DNA of 64,000 bases from Peptoniphilus_A hominis (GTDB lineage: Bacteria > Bacillota > Clostridia > Tissierellales > Peptoniphilaceae), in the NCBI RefSeq assembly GCF_040096015.1, contig NZ_JBBMFO010000004.1, positions 14,092-78,091 of the forward strand, in the 5' to 3' direction. This document shows positions 1 through 8,629 of the stretch, piece by piece. Position 1 is the first letter of the stretch, and every line of letters begins with the position of its first letter. The notes beneath the pieces are model-generated. The model was not told where the DNA came from, ran no database searches, and worked only from the letters and a program-made list of their open reading frames with translations. The translations under genes were made by a program, and so were the position numbers.

Positions 1-332
1 AGATTTACCTGAGCTTCTTCCAATTTTTCTTGGTTTTCCGCTATGTCCTTGTTAAGTCTTACAATTTCACTTTCAAGAGTGGAAATTTTTGCAGAAGTAA
101 CTTGAATTTTTGCATCAAGATTTTCAATATCCGTGCTCACCGATTTTTTTTCATTCTCAGTATTTGAAATATTGCTCTTTTCTTTATTAATTTTATTTTT
201 TATTTGCATTTGTTCTTGCTTTTTTTTGTTTTTCTCAATTGTCAGGCTCTTTGAGCTCTTAGCAAGGGCACCTGTTGGCACAGCCATAAGCCCTGCAAGA
301 CATAGAGCAAGAAATTTTTTCTTACTATACAT
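1..332 (-). CDS. Secreted coiled-coil PcsB/EnvC-type murein hydrolase or activator (N-terminal part only)
   Basis: Only the first 110 codons lie in the window. They begin with a signal peptide (basic MYSKKKF, hydrophobic core, cleavage near ALAKS) and continue as a Lys/Glu/Asn-rich heptad-like region typical of the coiled coil in PcsB/EnvC-type cell-wall hydrolases or their activators. The start at 332 has GGAG four bases upstream. It lies 13 bp downstream of ftsX on the same strand. FtsEX is known to control such coiled-coil hydrolases at the division site, so position supports the role. The catalytic domain (M23 or CHAP) is outside the window, so the enzyme class is inferred from signal peptide, coiled coil and neighbours. 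Confidence 0.6.
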   Translation of the reverse strand, partial: MYSKKKFLALCLAGLMAVPTGALAKSSKSLTIEKNKKKQEQMQIKNKINKEKSNISNTENEKKSVSTDIENLDAKIQVTSAKISTLESEIVRLNKDIAENQEKLEEAQVN

Positions 333-345
333 TTTTCTCCTTCAC

Positions 346-1248
346 CTACACATCTAAAAATTTCTTAGTTGAGAACAAACTTCCAAAGAAGCCTATTCCT
401 ACACCAATACATAAAAATATTATATACAAATCCAATCTAATAGACAAGGCGGACACCAAGTCGACGCCAGTCATGTCGTATAGTTGTGGATTTAATCTTT
501 CAAATAAAATTTCATAAAGCTTTAAAGTTACAAAGCCAGCTATGCCTGCTCCCAAAGCTCCAAAAATTATTCCATCAATGAGGAAGGGTCCCCTAATGTA
601 AGTGTTAGTGGCACCTACATACTTCATTATGTTAATTTCTTTTTTTCTGTTGGAAATGGCAATCTTAATAGTGTTGTGAATAATAAGTATGGACACAAGA
701 ACAAGTATGAGAACAATGCCTGCTCCAACTACTTTGACTCCATTTTGTACCTTCATCATTTGAGTGACAAAGTCGTAATAATAATTGTGGTCTTCAACTA
801 TGGGAAGGTCCTTATACTTATCTTCAACTTCTTTTCCATAGGAAAGTTCCTTCATCTCAACAGTTACTGATGCAGGTAGGGGATTGCCGCCAGGAATATT
901 TTCCAAAATTTTAGAATTTTCTCCAAAGCCTTCCTTAAATTCCTTTAGTGCCTCATCTCTTGAAACATAGGAAACTTTTTTAACCTTGTCGTTGTCATGA
1001 AGCTCATCAATAAAGGCATTTACATCGCTGGGATTGGCATCGTCCTTTAAGAAAAAGACAACCTTATCTAGCTTTTCACCAGTTTGGAAGACAACTCCAT
1101 TAAGATTTAAGACCATAAGCATTACAACGCCAAAAAGTGTAAGCATTGCAGAAATGGAAATAATGGAAGTGAGAGCCATAGTCTTGTTTCTCCAAAGACC
1201 TGAAAAAGATTCTTTCACAACATTAAAGAACTGTCTTATTACTTTCAT
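346..1248 (-). CDS. ftsX: Cell-division permease-like protein FtsX
   Basis: 300-residue FtsX, the membrane partner of FtsE that transmits the ATPase signal to cell-wall hydrolases at the septum. A short cytoplasmic N-terminus (FSGLWRNKTMALTSI) precedes TM1, then a ~130-residue extracellular loop, then three more TM segments with the family's typical NTIKIAISNRKKEI region and KYVGATNTYIRGPF motif. I place the start at 1248, not the upstream ATG at 1278, because AAGGAGGT lies four bases before it. The gene overlaps the end of ftsE by 26 bp, so the two are probably translationally coupled. The gene for the probable secreted partner follows directly. Confidence 0.95.
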   Translation of the reverse strand: MKVIRQFFNVVKESFSGLWRNKTMALTSIISISAMLTLFGVVMLMVLNLNGVVFQTGEKLDKVVFFLKDDANPSDVNAFIDELHDNDKVKKVSYVSRDEALKEFKEGFGENSKILENIPGGNPLPASVTVEMKELSYGKEVEDKYKDLPIVEDHNYYYDFVTQMMKVQNGVKVVGAGIVLILVLVSILIIHNTIKIAISNRKKEINIMKYVGATNTYIRGPFLIDGIIFGALGAGIAGFVTLKLYEILFERLNPQLYDMTGVDLVSALSIRLDLYIIFLCIGVGIGFFGSLFSTKKFLDV

Positions 1249-1921
1249 AATAACCTCCTTCTTTAACATCGGAAACAATTTGTCCCTGATCTAGAGTTAC
1301 AACTCTCTTGTTAAATTTATCTACGATGTTGACTGCGTGAGTAGCCATGATGACAGTCTTGCCATCGTCGTTAATATTTTTTAGGGCACTCATAATATCC
1401 CAAGCAGTGGATTCATCGAGGTTACCCGTAGGTTCATCACAGACAAGATAGGGAGCCTTATTTACTATTGCCCTGGCAATAGAAACTCTTTGGGATTCAC
1501 CACCAGAAAGTTCAGATGGATAGGCCTTCTTCTTGTCGCTTAAATTTACAAGATCAAGAGCGTAATCAACCTTTTCATTTATTTCTCTTTTTGACTCTCC
1601 AAGAATTTCTAGGGCAAAGGCCACATTTTCATAGACAGTCTTTTTTTCTAACAATCTGTAATCTTGGAATACTACAGAAATATTTCTCCTAAGTTTGGGT
1701 ATCATGTATTTAGATAGTTTAGTTATGTCAGTGTCGCCCATGTAAATTTTGCCACGATTAACTTTTTCTTCTCTAATAAGAAGTTTTATCATAGTAGATT
1801 TACCGGCACCTGATGGACCAACTAAAAAAACAAAATCACCACGAGGTATTTCTATACTTACATTTGAAAGTGCAGTTACACCGTTGCTATATTCCTTAAA
1901 TACATTTTCAAATTTAATCAT
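1223..1921 (-). CDS. ftsE: Cell-division ATP-binding protein FtsE
   Basis: 232-residue ABC-type ATPase of the FtsEX complex at the inner face of the membrane. Walker A (GPSGAGKST, ~36-44), Q-loop (VFQDYRLL), ABC signature (LSGGESQRV) and Walker B (YLVCDEPTGNLD) are all intact, and the length is normal. Start at 1921 has AAAGGTG upstream. It is first in an ftsE-ftsX-hydrolase transcript; a plausible promoter (TGTACA, 18 bases, TATAAT) lies just upstream. Confidence 0.97.
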   Translation of the reverse strand: MIKFENVFKEYSNGVTALSNVSIEIPRGDFVFLVGPSGAGKSTMIKLLIREEKVNRGKIYMGDTDITKLSKYMIPKLRRNISVVFQDYRLLEKKTVYENVAFALEILGESKREINEKVDYALDLVNLSDKKKAYPSELSGGESQRVSIARAIVNKAPYLVCDEPTGNLDESTAWDIMSALKNINDDGKTVIMATHAVNIVDKFNKRVVTLDQGQIVSDVKEGGYYESNKTVL

Positions 1922-1948
1922 AATTACACCTTTCTATAATCTCTAATA

Positions 1949-1978
1949 ATTATATTACAAAGTGGTTACAAATGTACA
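1949..1978 (-). promoter_or_regulatory. Possible ftsE promoter
   Basis: On the minus strand TGTACA (1973-1978) and TATAAT (1949-1954) are separated by 18 bases, 27 bases before the ftsE start. The -35 box is weak, so this is a sequence match only. Confidence 0.4.
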
Positions 1979-2067
1979 GTGAATTTATTAATTTTCTGTA
2001 ATTTTTCCAATAATCTGAATATTTTTAAAAGGTGAAAAAATATTTTTTAAAAAATTTTTAAAAATAT

Positions 2068-2096
2068 TTTACATTTCATAGGACTTCGTGTATAAT
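2068..2096 (+). promoter_or_regulatory. Promoter of the CofE-like gene
   Basis: TTTACA (2068-2073) and TATAAT (2091-2096) with a 17-base spacer, followed by the AGGAGG ribosome site of the gene at 2148. The spacing and -10 box are ideal for the housekeeping sigma factor. Confidence 0.65.
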
Positions 2097-2147
2097 TTTG
2101 AAGTAAAAAAGTAATTTATTTATTTGTTTTTAAATGTAGGAGGAAAT

Positions 2148-3332
2148 ATGCAAAGATACATTGGAACAGTAGTGCGTGGAATTCGTACTCCGATTGTAAA
2201 AAGTGGAGACAATCTAGTAGATATTGTCGTTGATTCCCTAGGCAAGGCTCTTGAATCAGAAAATATTTCTATGAAAGATAGAGATGTAGTGGCAGTAACT
2301 GAATCCTTAGTTGCTAGAGCTCAAAATAATTATGTCTCTGTTGATGACATAGCTTGTGATATTAATAAAAAATATGACGGAGAAATTGGAATAGTATTCC
2401 CTATTCTTAGCCGTAACAGATTTTCAACTATCTTAAGAGGAATCGCAAAATCAGGAAAGAAAATCCATTTTCTATTCTCCTACCCTTCTGATGAAGTTGG
2501 AAACTCACTAATGGATCCAAACCTTCTTTATGAAACTAAGATCAACCCTTTCACAGATGTCTTAGAAGAAAAGGATTATAGAAGAATTTTTGGTGAAGTC
2601 GTTAAGCACGAATTCACAGGCATTGACTATGTCACTCTTTACAAGGAAATTTGTGGCGGCAACTGCGACATCCACTTCTCAAATGACCCTAAGACAATTT
2701 TAAAATATACAGATGAAGTTCTTGTTGGTTCAACTCACACAAGATTCTCCATCAAGAGACTTTTAAAGGACGAAGGAGCAAAAGTTGTTCTTGGTCTTGA
2801 CGATATCCTAACTGAATCAATTAATGGCAGTGGTTACAATAAAGACTTTGGCCTTCTTGGCTCAAACTTTGCCTCTGAAAGCAAATTAAAATTATTCCCA
2901 AGAGATGGCGAAGAATTTGTAAATGCAGTTCAAAAGAAATTAATTGACAAGTACAATAAAGAAATCGAAGTAATGATTTACGGCGACGGCGCCTTCAAAG
3001 ATCCAGTTGGAAAAATTTGGGAACTTGCTGACCCAGTAGTTTCACCTGCCCACACTAAGGGACTTGCTGGCACACCTAGCGAACTTAAAATAAAATACAT
3101 TGCAGACACTGACCTTAAGGATATGGACACAGAACACGCAACTGCTGCAATGAAGGAAAAAATTTCTCACAAAAATAAAGATTTAGTGGGAACTGATGAA
3201 ACTCTTGGCACAACTCCAAGAAGAATCACTGACCTACTTGGAAGTCTTTGCGACCTTACAAGTGGTTCTGGCGACAAGGGAACTCCAGTAGTTTTAATTC
3301 AAGGCTACTTCGACAACTTTGCTACTGAATAA
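2148..3332 (+). CDS. CofE-like (F420-0:glutamate ligase family) protein of unknown role
   Basis: 394 residues. The sequence matches a protein common in anaerobic Firmicutes that is annotated as coenzyme F420-0:L-glutamate ligase (RYIGTVVRGIRTPI at the start, DRDVVAVTESLVARAQ, ILSRNRFSTILRGIAK, TSGSGDKGTPVVLIQGYFDN at the end). Firmicutes of this kind are not known to make F420, so the real substrate is unknown; amide-bond formation to glutamate is only an inference from family. Start at 2148 has GGAGG at the right distance; an in-frame TTG at 2124 has no ribosome site. It is a single-gene unit with its own promoter and a strong terminator. Confidence 0.75.
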   Translation: MQRYIGTVVRGIRTPIVKSGDNLVDIVVDSLGKALESENISMKDRDVVAVTESLVARAQNNYVSVDDIACDINKKYDGEIGIVFPILSRNRFSTILRGIAKSGKKIHFLFSYPSDEVGNSLMDPNLLYETKINPFTDVLEEKDYRRIFGEVVKHEFTGIDYVTLYKEICGGNCDIHFSNDPKTILKYTDEVLVGSTHTRFSIKRLLKDEGAKVVLGLDDILTESINGSGYNKDFGLLGSNFASESKLKLFPRDGEEFVNAVQKKLIDKYNKEIEVMIYGDGAFKDPVGKIWELADPVVSPAHTKGLAGTPSELKIKYIADTDLKDMDTEHATAAMKEKISHKNKDLVGTDETLGTTPRRITDLLGSLCDLTSGSGDKGTPVVLIQGYFDNFATE

Positions 3333-3355
3333 TAAATTTAAAAATATAAATTTTT

Positions 3356-3379
3356 AAGGAGCTTCGGCTCCTTTTTTTT
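3356..3379 (+). terminator. Terminator of the CofE-like gene
   Basis: AAGGAGC and GCTCCTT flank a TTCG tetraloop, followed by eight T. It sits 23 bases after the stop codon. Confidence 0.9.
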
Positions 3380-3443
3380 ATTTGCTCTTTTACATAAATT
3401 TTAAATATATTTTAAATAAATTTTTAAAAAACACCCCTTTTCT

Positions 3444-3472
3444 TTGATAAAACCTTTTCATTGTATTACAAT
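3444..3472 (+). promoter_or_regulatory. Promoter of the hydrogenase operon
   Basis: TTGATA (3444-3449), 17 bases, TACAAT (3467-3472). It lies 19 bases before the start of the first gene and rules out any upstream start for that gene. Confidence 0.75.
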
Positions 3473-3491
3473 GGAAAGAGAGGTGATAGTT

Positions 3492-3998
3492 ATGAAGTTT
3501 AATACTATGGGTCTAGACAATGCTCTTCTAAAGAGTTTAAAGGACTACATAGACACTTTCGATAATAAGGAAAACAATATTATAAGTATTCTTCACTACG
3601 CTCAAGATATTTTTGGCTACCTGCCAAAGGAACTTCAAGTTTACATAGCAAGGCTTACCGGTCTTCCTGCAAGCAGAATAAATGGAATTGTAACTTTTTA
3701 TTCCTTCTTCAACGAAAAGAAGATGGGCAAGTTTAAAGTTGATGTCTGCCTTGGCACTGCTTGCTTTGTAAAGGGCTCAGAAGAAATTATGAAGGCCTTT
3801 AAAGATGAACTTAGCGTTGATGGCGATGGACTTAGCGAAGACGGTCTTTTTAATGTAAATTCTATTAGGTGCGTGGGAGCTTGTGGCATTGGCCCCGTAG
3901 TCCGCGTCAACGACAAAATTTATGGTCATGTTGAAGTTAGTGATGTCAAGGAAATTATAAAGGCACACAGAAACGAATTAGCTACAGAAAAAAATTAA
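3492..3998 (+). CDS. hndA: NuoE-like [2Fe-2S] subunit of NADH-linked [FeFe]-hydrogenase
   Basis: 168 residues of the NuoE/HndA family. Four cysteines (C86, C91, C127, C131) in the pattern CLGTAC and CVGAC bind one [2Fe-2S] cluster, and the N-terminal helical part (ISILHYAQDIFGYLP) is typical. It passes electrons between the flavin subunit and the hydrogenase subunit in the cytoplasm. The start at 3492 follows AGAGGTG; the operon promoter ends at 3472, so longer versions are excluded. First of four genes in the same direction with short gaps. Confidence 0.93.
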   Translation: MKFNTMGLDNALLKSLKDYIDTFDNKENNIISILHYAQDIFGYLPKELQVYIARLTGLPASRINGIVTFYSFFNEKKMGKFKVDVCLGTACFVKGSEEIMKAFKDELSVDGDGLSEDGLFNVNSIRCVGACGIGPVVRVNDKIYGHVEVSDVKEIIKAHRNELATEKN

Positions 3999-4023
3999 AT
4001 TATAGATTTCAAAGGAGGTAATT

Positions 4024-4413
4024 ATGGCAAAAATAGATTCCTTGGAAAAACTTATTTCTATAAAAGAATCGAGACATCACCAAACTATTTTAAGAGATAT
4101 TGGCGACATGCCTGACGATGATGTTATAGAAATTTTTATAACTGGCAATGAAAGAGAAAAATATGCAGAGATAGAAAAAGTTTTTGACGACTTAAAGAGC
4201 TTTGTCCGCGAGAAGGGCATGCGAAACTGCAAATTTTTATTCAAGGACGACCCAAACCAAAAAGAAAAGTTTAACATTGAAATAAAATTTAATGTCTGCG
4301 CCAATGTTAAGAGCAACTCCCTTGACACTGAAGCCATAAAAGATTTTATTTTAAATGTTGCTTCTATGAAAAGTCAAACTCTTGAGTACGAAAAAGAGGT
4401 GACCCATGAATAA
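4024..4413 (+). CDS. Small protein at the HndB position of the hydrogenase operon
   Basis: 129 residues, charged, with no signal peptide or membrane segment. In comparable operons this position is held by a thioredoxin-like [2Fe-2S] protein (HndB), but here only two cysteines exist (C69, C92), too few for a self-contained cluster. The fold may be thioredoxin-like (alternating strand and helix around FIEIFITGNERE and CKFLFKDD), but I cannot prove homology. Start follows AAAGGAGG. The stop overlaps the next start by 8 bp, pointing to coupled synthesis with the flavin subunit and hence a structural or assembly role in the complex. Confidence 0.7.
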   Translation: MAKIDSLEKLISIKESRHHQTILRDIGDMPDDDVIEIFITGNEREKYAEIEKVFDDLKSFVREKGMRNCKFLFKDDPNQKEKFNIEIKFNVCANVKSNSLDTEAIKDFILNVASMKSQTLEYEKEVTHE

Positions 4414-6175
4414 TTTGAGATTACAAGTGCTTATTTGCAAGGGAACTGGCTGTGTCTCTGCAAGAAGTGATTTGATTAAAGAAAATTTTGATAAGGCAAT
4501 TGAACATTACAAGATAAAAGATGTGGAAGCCATGATAACTGGTTGCTTTGGCTTTTGCGGCGAAGGTCCCATTGTAAAGGTTGAGCCTGACAATGTCTTT
4601 TACACTCATGTAAGACCTGAAGATGTAAATGAAATTGTGGCAGAACACATTCTTCACGGTAGACCTGTCAAGAGACTTCTCTACAAAAATCCAAAAAATA
4701 AGGAGCCAATTTACAATCAAAGGGAAATGAGTTTTTACGGCAAGCAAACTCGTGTTGCCTTAAAAAACTGCGGCAAAATTGACCCAGAAAATATTGAAGA
4801 CTACATATCCTACGACGGCTACCAAGCTCTCTTTAAAGTTTTAACTGAGATGACTCCGCAAGAAGTCATAGACCTTATAAAAGCATCTGGACTTCGTGGT
4901 CGTGGCGGCGGAGGTTTCCCTACTGGCATTAAATGGCAAAATACATATAATTCTCCAGGTCATGAAAAATATATTTTCTGCAACGCTGACGAAGGCGACC
5001 CTGGTGCCTTTATGGATAGAAGTATTTTGGAAGGCGACCCCAACTCCGTTGTTGAGGCAATGACAATTGGCGGCTACGCAACTGGTGCAAACCACGGAGT
5101 AGTTTACATCAGGGCTGAATATCCCCTTGCCATTCATAGACTAAAGACTGCAATTTCTCAAGCAAGAGACTATGGCTTCTTGGGAAAAAATATTTTTAAT
5201 TCAGGCTTTGACTTTGACATTGAAATTAGATACGGTGCAGGTGCCTTTGTCTGCGGCGAAGAAACTGCCCTCATTCACTCTGTGGAAGGCAAGAGAGGAG
5301 AACCTACGAGAAAGCCTCCTTTCCCTAGCGTAAAGGGCTATATGGGTAAGCCTACAACTGTAAATAATGTTGAAACCTATGCAAATATTCCAAAGATTAT
5401 TTTAAAGGGAACTGACTGGTTCACTTCCATGGGAACAGAAAAATCTAAGGGCACAAAGGTCTTTGCCCTAGCTGGCAAGGTAAATAATGTTGGACTTGTT
5501 GAAGTGCCTATGGGCATAACTATTCGTGAAATTGTCTACGACATCGGCGGTGGCATTCCTGACGGCAAAAAGTTTAAGGCAGTGCAAATTGGTGGACCTT
5601 CTGGTGGGATGATCACCAAGGAAAATATTGACACCCCAATAGATTATGAAAACTTAAAAGAAATTGGTGCCATGATGGGGTCTGGTGGACTAATTGTCAT
5701 GGACGAAGACAACGACATGGTTGAGATTGCAAAATTTTATCTTGAATTTACCCAAGACGAATCCTGCGGCAAGTGCACACCTTGTCGACTTGGCACCAAG
5801 AGGCTTCTTGAAATGCTGACAAAACTTTTAGATGACAAGGGCTCAGAAGAAGACCTGCAAAAAATCGAAGACCTCTGTCACAACATAATAAACTCAGCTG
5901 CTTGTGGTCTTGGACAAACTGCACCAAATCCAATTCTATCTACTATGAAATATTTTCCTGATGAATATTTAAAATATGCTAGACACGAAGTGAAGAGAGC
6001 CTACAAGATAAATAAGGACAAGTGCATTGGCTGTCACAGATGTGCAAGGGAATGCCCTGTCAAGTGCATATCAGGAAAGCCAAAGGAAAAACACGAAATT
6101 AATGAGGACAAGTGCATAGCCTGCGGAACTTGCTTTAAGACATGTCCTGTAGGTGCAGTTGTGGAACCTAAATAG
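4406..6175 (+). CDS. hndC: NuoF-like flavin subunit of NADH-linked [FeFe]-hydrogenase
   Basis: 589 residues in four parts. Residues 1-90 form a thioredoxin-like [2Fe-2S] domain (C11, C16, C47, C51). Residues ~120-430 are the NuoF FMN/NADH domain with the glycine-rich loop GRGGGGFPTG (165-174) and the SLBB region. Residues 454-500 carry the N3 [4Fe-4S] ligands (CGKCTPC plus C500). Residues 530-585 form a two-cluster ferredoxin (CIGCHRCAREC, CIACGTCFKTC). This set is typical of electron-bifurcating or NAD(P)-linked hydrogenases, which couple NADH and reduced ferredoxin to H2. Length is normal and all motifs are intact. Confidence 0.95.
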   Translation: MNNLRLQVLICKGTGCVSARSDLIKENFDKAIEHYKIKDVEAMITGCFGFCGEGPIVKVEPDNVFYTHVRPEDVNEIVAEHILHGRPVKRLLYKNPKNKEPIYNQREMSFYGKQTRVALKNCGKIDPENIEDYISYDGYQALFKVLTEMTPQEVIDLIKASGLRGRGGGGFPTGIKWQNTYNSPGHEKYIFCNADEGDPGAFMDRSILEGDPNSVVEAMTIGGYATGANHGVVYIRAEYPLAIHRLKTAISQARDYGFLGKNIFNSGFDFDIEIRYGAGAFVCGEETALIHSVEGKRGEPTRKPPFPSVKGYMGKPTTVNNVETYANIPKIILKGTDWFTSMGTEKSKGTKVFALAGKVNNVGLVEVPMGITIREIVYDIGGGIPDGKKFKAVQIGGPSGGMITKENIDTPIDYENLKEIGAMMGSGGLIVMDEDNDMVEIAKFYLEFTQDESCGKCTPCRLGTKRLLEMLTKLLDDKGSEEDLQKIEDLCHNIINSAACGLGQTAPNPILSTMKYFPDEYLKYARHEVKRAYKINKDKCIGCHRCARECPVKCISGKPKEKHEINEDKCIACGTCFKTCPVGAVVEPK

Positions 6176-6184
6176 AGGTGAATT

Positions 6185-7921
6185 ATGATAAATTGTGTTA
6201 TTAATGATAAAAAATTAAAAGTTAAGGAAGGCACGACAATCTTAGAAGCTGCAAAAGAAATTGGCATCGACATCCCTACACTTTGTCATATGAAGCTTCC
6301 TAACTTTAATTATGAAAATAAACCTTCAAGCTGTAGAATTTGTATGGTTGAAGTTGTGGGAAGACCAAAACTTTGCACAGCTTGCTCTGAAGAAATAACT
6401 GAAGGCATGGTAGTAAATACTGACACGCCAAGGGCAGTTGAAGCGAGAAAGATTAACCTAGAGCTTCTCCTCTCCAACCACCCAAAGGACTGCCTAGTAT
6501 GTCCCAAAAATTTAAACTGCGAACTTCAAGCCTTGGCAGAAAAAATGGGCATAAGAGAAATTGCCTACAAGGGCGAGAGAATGCAACATAAGGTGGACGC
6601 ATCTTCCAACTCCATTTACAGAAATCCAAATAAGTGTGTCATGTGCAGAAGATGCGAAACAATGTGTAACGAAGTTCAAACTGTGGGCACACTTAGCGGC
6701 ATAAATCGTGGCTTTGATGCCATAGTTGCCCCTGCCTTTAACATTCCTCTTGCAGAAAGTTCTTGTACCTTCTGCGGCCAATGTGTGGCAGTTTGCCCAA
6801 CAGGTGCAATAGTAGAAATTGATGCAACGGCAAAAGTTTTTAATGCCATAAAAAATCCAAAGAAGCATGTAGTAGTGCAAGTTGCCCCATCAATTAGAGT
6901 TGCCATTGGAGAGCTCTTTGACATGGAGCCAGGCGAAGTTACAACGGGAAAACTTGTCACAGCTCTTAGAAAGCTCGGCTTTGATGTAGTCTTTGACACA
7001 GACTTTTCAGCCGACTTGACAGTTATGGAAGAAGCAAGCGAACTTGTGGATAGAATTAAAAACAATAAAACTCTTCCAATTTTGACTTCCTGCTGCCCTG
7101 CCTGGGTTAGATTTATAGAGATGAATTATCCTGACATGTTGGATATTCCTTCAAGCTGTAAGTCCCCACAAATTATGATGGGCTCCATGGTAAAAACTTA
7201 TTACTCAAATAAAACAGGGATCCCTGCCAAGGACATTGTCATGGTTTCAGTAATGCCTTGCACAGCAAAAAAGGCTGAAGCAGCAAGATCAGAACTTGGA
7301 ACCAAGGATATTCGCGATGTGGACTATGTCCTTTCAACTAGAGAACTTGGAAGAATGATAAAACTTTACGGCATAGACTTTAACGGACTTGAAGAAGGCA
7401 AATTCGATAAATTAATGGGCGAATCTTCTGGCGCAGGAACAATTTTTGGCACAACTGGCGGCGTAATTGAAGCAGCCATAAGAACTGCCAGCGAATGGAT
7501 GACTGGAGAAGAGCTAGAAAAAATTGAATTTGAGGAACTTAGAGGTCTTAAGGGCATAAGAGGAGCCGAAGTTAAAATTGGTGACTTGAACTTAAAAGTT
7601 GGCATAGCTCACGGACTTGGCAACGCCAGAAAATTATTAGACGGCATAAAAAGCAGGAAGTACGACTTCGATGCCATAGAAATTATGGCTTGCCCTGGCG
7701 GCTGCATCGGTGGCGGTGGCCAACCTTACCACCATGGTCACGAAGAAGTTCTTTTAAAGAGACAAAGGGCACTTTACGAAATTGACAAAAATAAAAAAAT
7801 TAGAAAGTCTCACGAAAATCCAATGATAAAAGAAATTTACAAAAATTATCTTGGCAAACCTTATGGCGAAAGAGCCCACGACCTGCTTCACACATCCTAT
7901 ATTCCTAGAGAAAAAATTTAA
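6185..7921 (+). CDS. hndD: [FeFe]-hydrogenase catalytic subunit
   Basis: 578 residues. N-terminal [2Fe-2S] domain (C34, C50, C53, C67), then a His-Cys [4Fe-4S] motif (H99, C103, C106, C112), then two [4Fe-4S] clusters (CVMCRRCETMC at 151-161; CTFCGQCVAVC at 194-204). The H-cluster signatures are complete: TSCCPAW (301-307), MPCTAKK (357-363) and MACPGGCIGGGGQPY (501-515). It makes or oxidises H2 in the cytoplasm with the three proteins encoded upstream. The HydE/F/G maturases needed for the H-cluster are not in this window. Starts 9 bp after the previous gene with its own GAGGTG. Confidence 0.97.
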   Translation: MINCVINDKKLKVKEGTTILEAAKEIGIDIPTLCHMKLPNFNYENKPSSCRICMVEVVGRPKLCTACSEEITEGMVVNTDTPRAVEARKINLELLLSNHPKDCLVCPKNLNCELQALAEKMGIREIAYKGERMQHKVDASSNSIYRNPNKCVMCRRCETMCNEVQTVGTLSGINRGFDAIVAPAFNIPLAESSCTFCGQCVAVCPTGAIVEIDATAKVFNAIKNPKKHVVVQVAPSIRVAIGELFDMEPGEVTTGKLVTALRKLGFDVVFDTDFSADLTVMEEASELVDRIKNNKTLPILTSCCPAWVRFIEMNYPDMLDIPSSCKSPQIMMGSMVKTYYSNKTGIPAKDIVMVSVMPCTAKKAEAARSELGTKDIRDVDYVLSTRELGRMIKLYGIDFNGLEEGKFDKLMGESSGAGTIFGTTGGVIEAAIRTASEWMTGEELEKIEFEELRGLKGIRGAEVKIGDLNLKVGIAHGLGNARKLLDGIKSRKYDFDAIEIMACPGGCIGGGGQPYHHGHEEVLLKRQRALYEIDKNKKIRKSHENPMIKEIYKNYLGKPYGERAHDLLHTSYIPREKI

Positions 7922-7947
7922 AATAATTTAATATGTTAAAAAGAAGA

Positions 7948-7983
7948 AAGGCGGAGACAACATTTTGTTCTCCACCTTTTTTT
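7948..7983 (+). terminator. Terminator of the hydrogenase operon
   Basis: AAGGCGGAGA pairs imperfectly with TTCTCCACCTT across an AACA/TGTT inner stem, followed by seven T. The T tract is also the start of a 28-bp sequence repeated at 18650. Confidence 0.85.
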
Positions 7984-8002
7984 GAAATCATATATATCAA
8001 AA
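7975..8002. repeat. 28-bp direct repeat, left copy
   Basis: Begins CC plus seven T, then GAAATCATATATATCAAAA. The identical 28 bp recurs at 18650-18677 in the same orientation. Inside it, TTTTGA and TCAAAA form an imperfect dyad. The two copies bracket the 8.0-18.6 kb block. Confidence 0.9.
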
Positions 8003-8007
8003 ATCGA

Positions 8008-8582
8008 GTAGGGGCTAATTAATAGCCCCTCTCACACCACCCGTACGTACCGTTCGGTATACGGCGGTTCAATATTTTCTTGTATCATATTATTTATTAC
8101 TGATGTATCTATTTAACTTTATTCTTTTTGTATCCGAACCTTGAGAAATGAATACGTCATTTCTTGTGTTCCATCAAGTCATAGTACATCCTTTTCAAAT
8201 ATTACAATAAATATCGTTCCTCCCTTCGCTCCATTTCCATTACAGAAACTTCTTCGCTACTATGATTCTGCTGACTTCTCACTATTCGTTGTTACTACTA
8301 TTTCGATAGCGAGACCTCACGGGATAAGCTCTAATACTTTCATCGTTTACTTGCAGAATTTACGCCTTGGGTTTACGATTGTCTTTTGGGTCTTTGTTAT
8401 CTATAGCTAACTTGCCCACCTTTTACGCCTTGTATTCTGTTCCTGTTCGTCAAGCCACGATTTCGCTATTGCTTCTTCTCTCCTACACGTCGCCGTGTAA
8501 AACTTGCAAGTCGCTATGGGATTCGTCGACAACTACGCTCCTTAAGGAATTTCACCCCAGAATTAGAACATGCCCGTCATAC
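8008..8582 (-). other. ORF-less group IIC-like intron
   Basis: Read on the minus strand, the segment starts GTATGACGGGCATG, followed by the domain-I hallmark GGGGTGAAATTCC. It ends with a clear domain V hairpin (CCGCCGTATACC, GAAC loop, GGTACGTACGGTGG at ~8033-8069) and a domain VI hairpin (GGGGC ... GCCCC at 8011-8029), closing in TAC. It lies directly after the terminator stem of the amidohydrolase gene, which is the known target site of class C group II introns. Around 575 nt is too short for the usual reverse transcriptase; an ATG near domain IV (about 8165) looks like the remnant of its start. Whether it still splices is unknown. Boundaries are accurate to a few bases. Confidence 0.75.
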
Positions 8583-8618
8583 TATAAATAAAGACCTCGG
8601 AATTAACCCAAGGTCTTC
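8583..8618 (-). terminator. Terminator of the amidohydrolase operon
   Basis: On the minus strand AAGACCT and AGGTCTT form a stem followed by TTTATTTATAGT. The group IIC-like intron begins immediately after this T-rich tail. Confidence 0.85.
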
Positions 8619-8629
8619 ATTAAATCATT

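Noticed and set aside
8141..8591. Two overlapping plus-strand reading frames of 74-89 codons
   Set aside because: They lie on the opposite strand of the group II-like intron and have no ribosome site or family resemblance; the RNA reading explains the conserved motifs better.
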